Assembly: GCF_012396365.1 (NCBI RefSeq) | Contig: NZ_JAAXPG010000022.1 | Coordinates: 80,266-144,265, forward strand | From: Nocardiopsis alborubida | Lineage (GTDB): Bacteria > Actinomycetota > Actinomycetes > Streptosporangiales > Streptosporangiaceae | DNA length: 64,000 nt | Reading direction: 5' to 3' | In this document: positions 61,117-64,000 of the stretch, one piece after another | Layout: the number at the start of each line of letters is the position of its first letter | How positions within the stretch are numbered: position 1 is the stretch's first letter | Position numbers and translations under genes: made by a program | Notes under the pieces: generated by a model | What the model saw: only the letters and a program-made list of their open reading frames with translations | Databases searched by the model: none | What the model was told of the DNA's origin: nothing

Positions 61117-62496
61117 GTGACGAAGGTCGTGATCATCGGTGGCGGACCCGGGGGCTACGAGGCGGCACTGGTCGCCGCGCAGCTCGGCGCGGACGTGACG
61201 GTGGTGGAACGCGACGGCATCGGCGGCGCCTGTGTCCTCACCGACTGCGTGCCCTCCAAGAGCCTGATCGCCACGTCCACCCGCACCACGTACGTACGCG
61301 AGTCCGACAGCCTCGGCATCCGCATCCGCGACGCCCAGGACGAGGACGCGGTCCGGGTCGACACCGACCGGATCAACTCCCGGATCAAACTCCTGGCCCA
61401 GGCCCAGTCCGAGGACACCCGCGCACGCCTGGTCAAGGAGGGTGTGGAGGTGATCAGCGGCGAGGCCCGACTGGTCGACCCGCACATCGTCGCCGTGGGC
61501 GACCAGCGTCTGCGCGCCGACGTCGTCCTCATCGCCACGGGCGCCCACCCCCGCGAGCTGCCCTCCGCCAAGCCCGACGGCGAGCGCATCCTCACCTGGC
61601 GCCACCTCTACGACATGGAGGAGCTGCCGGAGAGGCTGATCGTGGTCGGCTCCGGTGTCACCGGCGCCGAGTTCGCCAGTGCCTACCAGTCCCTCGGCTC
61701 CCAGGTCACCCTGGTCTCCTCGCGCGACCGCGTCATGCCCACCCAGGACCCCGACGCCGCCGAGGTGCTGGAGCAGGTCTTCATGCGCCGCGGCATGACC
61801 GTCCTGAACAAGACCCGCGCCGAGTCGGTGGTGCGCACCGACGACGGCGTTCTCGTCACCCTCTCCGACGGCCGCACCGTGGAGGGCAGCCACTGCCTGA
61901 TGACGGTCGGCATGATCCCCAACACCCAGGACCTGGGCCTGGAGGAGGCCGGCGTCCGTCTGGGCGACGGCGGCTTCGTCGAGGTCGACCGGGTCTCGCG
62001 CACCACCGTCCCCGGCGTGTACGCCGCGGGCGACTGCACGGGCGTGAACATGCTGGCCTCCGTGGCCGCCATGCAGGGCCGCATCGCCATGTGGCACGCG
62101 CTCGGCGAGGCAGTGTCCCCGCTCAAGCTCTCCACCGTGGCCTCCACCGTGTTCACCCACCCCGAACTGGCCGCCGTGGGCGCCAGCGAGGACGACGTGC
62201 GCAGCGGCCGGATCGACGGGCGGTCGGTCACCCTGCCGCTCAACACCAATCCGCGCGCCAAGATGAACGAGGTCAAGGACGGCTTCGTCAAGCTGATCTG
62301 CCGCCAGCACACCGGCATCGTGCTGGGCGGGGTCATCGTCGGACCGCGCGCCAGCGAGCTCATCCTGGGCGTGTCCATCGCCGTTCAGCAGCGCCTGACC
62401 GTGGACGACATCGCGCACACCTTCTCGGTGTACCCGTCGCTGTCGGGCAGCGTGACCGAGGCCGCCCGCTCGCTCATGCTGGCCTCCCCGGAGTAG
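61117..62496 (+). CDS. lpdA: LpdA-type NAD(P)H quinone reductase (flavin disulfide reductase family)
   Basis: The 459-aa flavoprotein has FAD (VVIIGGGPGGYEAAL) and NAD (LIVVGSGVTGAEFASAY) binding loops and the segment GVYAAGDCTGVNML. It resembles mycobacterial LpdA rather than true lipoamide dehydrogenase: the C-terminal catalytic His-Glu motif is replaced by VYPSLSGSVTEA. The redox-active site retains both cysteines, Cys39 and Cys44 (GGACVLTDCVPSK). Quinone reduction or oxidative-stress defence is the likely role. GTG 61117 is the start. Confidence 0.88.
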   Translation: MTKVVIIGGGPGGYEAALVAAQLGADVTVVERDGIGGACVLTDCVPSKSLIATSTRTTYVRESDSLGIRIRDAQDEDAVRVDTDRINSRIKLLAQAQSEDTRARLVKEGVEVISGEARLVDPHIVAVGDQRLRADVVLIATGAHPRELPSAKPDGERILTWRHLYDMEELPERLIVVGSGVTGAEFASAYQSLGSQVTLVSSRDRVMPTQDPDAAEVLEQVFMRRGMTVLNKTRAESVVRTDDGVLVTLSDGRTVEGSHCLMTVGMIPNTQDLGLEEAGVRLGDGGFVEVDRVSRTTVPGVYAAGDCTGVNMLASVAAMQGRIAMWHALGEAVSPLKLSTVASTVFTHPELAAVGASEDDVRSGRIDGRSVTLPLNTNPRAKMNEVKDGFVKLICRQHTGIVLGGVIVGPRASELILGVSIAVQQRLTVDDIAHTFSVYPSLSGSVTEAARSLMLASPE

Positions 62497-62636
62497 GGGC
62501 CGCCCGGAACGGGGATCTGCCCGGACCGCCGCGGGAAGGCGGCCGGTCCGGGTTCGGTCGGTTCGGGTTTGGCCGGTCGGGTTCGGCCGGACGACCTCTT
62601 TACCCGCTTCTGACAAGAATCGAGTAATGTCGTTTC

Positions 62637-63023
62637 GTGATCTGTCCCAAGTGTCAAAGCACCATGCGCACGTTCGACCGCCAGGGCGTCCACATCGACC
62701 GGTGTGACGGATGCCAGGGCATCTTCCTCGACCGGGGCGAACTGGAGCGGGTCGTGAACGCCGAGCAGCGGCACTACGGTGTTGCGCCGCCGCCCGACCC
62801 CCACCAGGCTCCGCCCCACGGCTACCCGCAGCAGCACCGCGGCGGCTACCCGGACTCCCCGAAGGGCTATCGCGGCGGCTACCCCGACTCCCCGAAGGGT
62901 TACCGGGGCGGCTACCCCGACTCCCCCAAGGGTTACCGGGGCGGCCACGGCGGTTACCCCGACTCCCCGCGCGGCTACGGCGGACGCCGCAAGAAGAGCT
63001 TCCTCGAAGGACTCTTCGACTGA
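62637..63023 (+). CDS. TFIIB-type zinc-ribbon protein with Gly/Tyr/Pro repeats
   Basis: The 128-aa protein has an N-terminal zf-TFIIB ribbon (Cys3, Cys6, Cys23, Cys26 in ICPKCQSTM...DRCDGCQGIFLDRGELERV). Residues about 69-115 hold three exact and one expanded copy of the 11-residue unit GGYPDSPKGYR, then a basic end and SFLEGLFD. Members of this family without the repeats are common and uncharacterised. GTG 62637 follows a short AT-rich stretch at 62595-62632. Confidence 0.83.
   Translation: MICPKCQSTMRTFDRQGVHIDRCDGCQGIFLDRGELERVVNAEQRHYGVAPPPDPHQAPPHGYPQQHRGGYPDSPKGYRGGYPDSPKGYRGGYPDSPKGYRGGHGGYPDSPRGYGGRRKKSFLEGLFD
62841..62981 (+). repeat. 33-bp in-frame tandem repeat within the zinc-ribbon gene
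   Basis: Three 33-bp units (62841-62873, 62874-62906, 62907-62939) with only a few silent differences are followed by an expanded fourth unit (62940-62981). The few differences suggest recent duplication by slippage. Confidence 0.88.
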
Positions 63024-63057
63024 GCCGAGCCGTTCCGACAACCTGATCGAGTAACCC

Positions 63058-63702
63058 GTGCACCCGCTGATCTGTACCCACTGCGGGGAATGGGACGAGG
63101 CCCCCGACACCGCTGCGGGGGTCTCCGTGTTGCGCTGCGCCTTCTGCCAGCGCACCCGCCCGTTCCTGCGCCTGCCCCTGTACTGCGTGTCGGGGCCCAG
63201 CGGCACCGGCAAGTCCACCATCGCCGGAGTGCTGCTGGAGCGGCTCCGCGACCGCTTCGTCGTCCTGGAACAGGACCTGCTGTGGGTCGGCGGACTCCGC
63301 GACCCCGCCGACCACCACCGGCTGTTCCGTTCCACCTGGCTGCGCACCGCGGCCATGGTCCAGCAGAGCGGACGGCCCGTCGTGCTGTGCGGCACGGTGG
63401 TGCCGCCGGAGCTGGAGCACCTGCCCGAGCGCGCCCTGTTCACCGGCGTCCACTACCTCGCGCTGACCTGTGAGCCCGGCGTCCTGGCCGGGCGCCTGCG
63501 GGCCCGCCCCGCCTGGCGCGAGTGGGACGAGGAGCGGATCGCCGAGACGCTGGAGTACGCGGCCTGGGTGGAGTCCGAGGCCGCGCGCCTGGAGCCCCCG
63601 GTCGATCTGCTGGACACCACCAGCGCCGAACCCCGGGAGACCGCCGACGCCGTGTGCCGGTGGATCGAGAAGCTGTACGCGTCGGAGACAGCTGCTTTCT
63701 GA
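63058..63702 (+). CDS. P-loop nucleoside-kinase-like protein with N-terminal zinc ribbon
   Basis: The 214-aa protein begins with a Cys4 ribbon (ICTHCGEWDEAP...VLRCAFCQRTRPF) and continues with a P-loop kinase domain: Walker A SGPSGTGKST (residues 45-54), VLEQDLLWVGG, VLCGTVVPPEL and ALTCEPGVLAGRLRARPAWREW with the lid arginines. It resembles small-molecule kinases (gluconate/shikimate-like) but no substrate is evident. GTG 63058 is the start. The stop codon lies in a 14-bp tandem repeat. Confidence 0.8.
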   Translation: MHPLICTHCGEWDEAPDTAAGVSVLRCAFCQRTRPFLRLPLYCVSGPSGTGKSTIAGVLLERLRDRFVVLEQDLLWVGGLRDPADHHRLFRSTWLRTAAMVQQSGRPVVLCGTVVPPELEHLPERALFTGVHYLALTCEPGVLAGRLRARPAWREWDEERIAETLEYAAWVESEAARLEPPVDLLDTTSAEPRETADAVCRWIEKLYASETAAF

Positions 63703-63788
63703 CGTGCGCTTCCTGATGTCCGCTTCCTGATGTGTGCTTCCTGTTGTCCACCTCCTGATGTCTGCCTCCTGGCGTCTGCTTCCTGGCG
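63691..63788 (+). repeat. 14-bp tandem repeat, seven units
   Basis: Seven near-identical 14-bp units, consensus TCTGCTTCCTGATG, run from 63691 to 63788. The first copy contains the stop codon of the preceding gene. The unit is not a multiple of three and is not an obvious terminator. Confidence 0.85.
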
Positions 63789-63824
63789 TCGTTGCAGGGA
63801 GAACCCTGGACCAGCCGTGGGCGA

Positions 63825-63987
63825 GGGAGGGCGACCAACGCCCGGGGCGGGAGACGGCCGGTCTTTGGTGCGTTGGCATCAAGGGCGGGAGCGACTCCGG
63901 GAGGGCGGTCAACGCTTGCTGTACGCGTGTGGTCGCTCGCTCCTGCGGCACCGGCTGCCGCGTAGTGGCTTGGGAGGGCGTTCAACG
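63825..63987 (+). repeat. Three spaced 16-bp direct repeats at the right edge
   Basis: GGGAGGGCGNNCAACG occurs at 63825-63840, 63899-63914 and 63972-63987, at 74- and 73-bp intervals; sequences between are unrelated. More copies may follow beyond the window. No gene is visible in 63789-64000. Confidence 0.75.
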
Positions 63988-64000
63988 GTGGGGGTTGGGG

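Noticed and set aside
63691..63987. CRISPR array at the right edge
   Set aside because: Repeats are 14-bp tandem copies without spacers and 16-bp cores at 73-74 bp intervals; neither fits CRISPR architecture and no cas gene is near.

Overview
The window is high-GC actinomycete DNA, with GTG and TTG starts, -10 boxes of the TAGRCT type and GC-rich perfect stem terminators. Gene content and order (tRNA-Gln, glmU, prs, rplY, pth; then purN, purH, folD, a DUF3017 protein, icd) suggest Nocardiopsis or a close relative. The genus is an inference; no 16S gene is present. No insertion sequence, prophage, integrase or CRISPR array was recognised.

Layout. 0-3.3 kb: a sugar or polyol locus (solute-binding lipoprotein, zinc dehydrogenase) divergent from a SorC-type regulator. 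3.3-10.2 kb: an ABC-F ATPase, a YefM-YoeB toxin-antitoxin pair with its operator, a Cys glutathione peroxidase, a secreted SGNH lipoprotein, a MarR regulator, and an acyl-lipid desaturase cotranscribed with a TetR regulator. 10.2-15.2 kb: core block of tRNA-Gln(UUG), glmU, prs, rplY with a long leader, and pth. 15.3-19.9 kb: a xylan-degradation group (GH10 xylanase, LacI regulator, NodB deacetylase, SGNH hydrolase) with a shared TTCCGGAA motif in front of two transcription units. 20-21.7 kb: a TetR regulator divergent from an unusual DsbA-like/TPR protein.

22-41.6 kb is the most interesting part: an apparent Wzx/Wzy exopolysaccharide locus wired to sulfate activation. On the plus strand an initiating phosphoglycosyltransferase is followed 3 nt later by a PAP phosphatase (cysQ), then cysD and cysN, a secreted subtilisin, a sulfotransferase and a secreted GH26-like hydrolase. 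On the minus strand, facing it, lie wzz, wzy, an APH-fold kinase, a second carbohydrate sulfotransferase, wzx, an Alg14/PssD-like protein and an Alg13/PssE-GT2 fusion. Together they could make, flip, polymerise and sulfate a polymer, activate sulfate to APS and clear PAP. No APS kinase (cysC) is visible, so PAPS supply must be completed elsewhere.

41.8-50.5 kb: second core block (a DUF4190-like membrane protein, purN-purH-folD, an FHA-HTH regulator, a DUF3017 protein, icd), a possible small RNA unit, and an ArsR/AHSA1 pair with a perfect 12-bp inverted-repeat operator. 50.5-64 kb: an LCP-family wall-polymer transferase, a divergent galactokinase-like protein, a YihY membrane protein, a YbdK-type ligase, an M20 amidohydrolase, adenosine deaminase, a PH-domain membrane protein, a DtxR/IdeR-like iron box with no recognisable target gene, a purine nucleoside phosphorylase, a gamma-glutamylcyclotransferase-like protein, an LpdA-type quinone reductase, a zinc-ribbon protein with amino-acid repeats, and a zinc-ribbon/P-loop kinase whose 3' end runs into a 14-bp tandem repeat.
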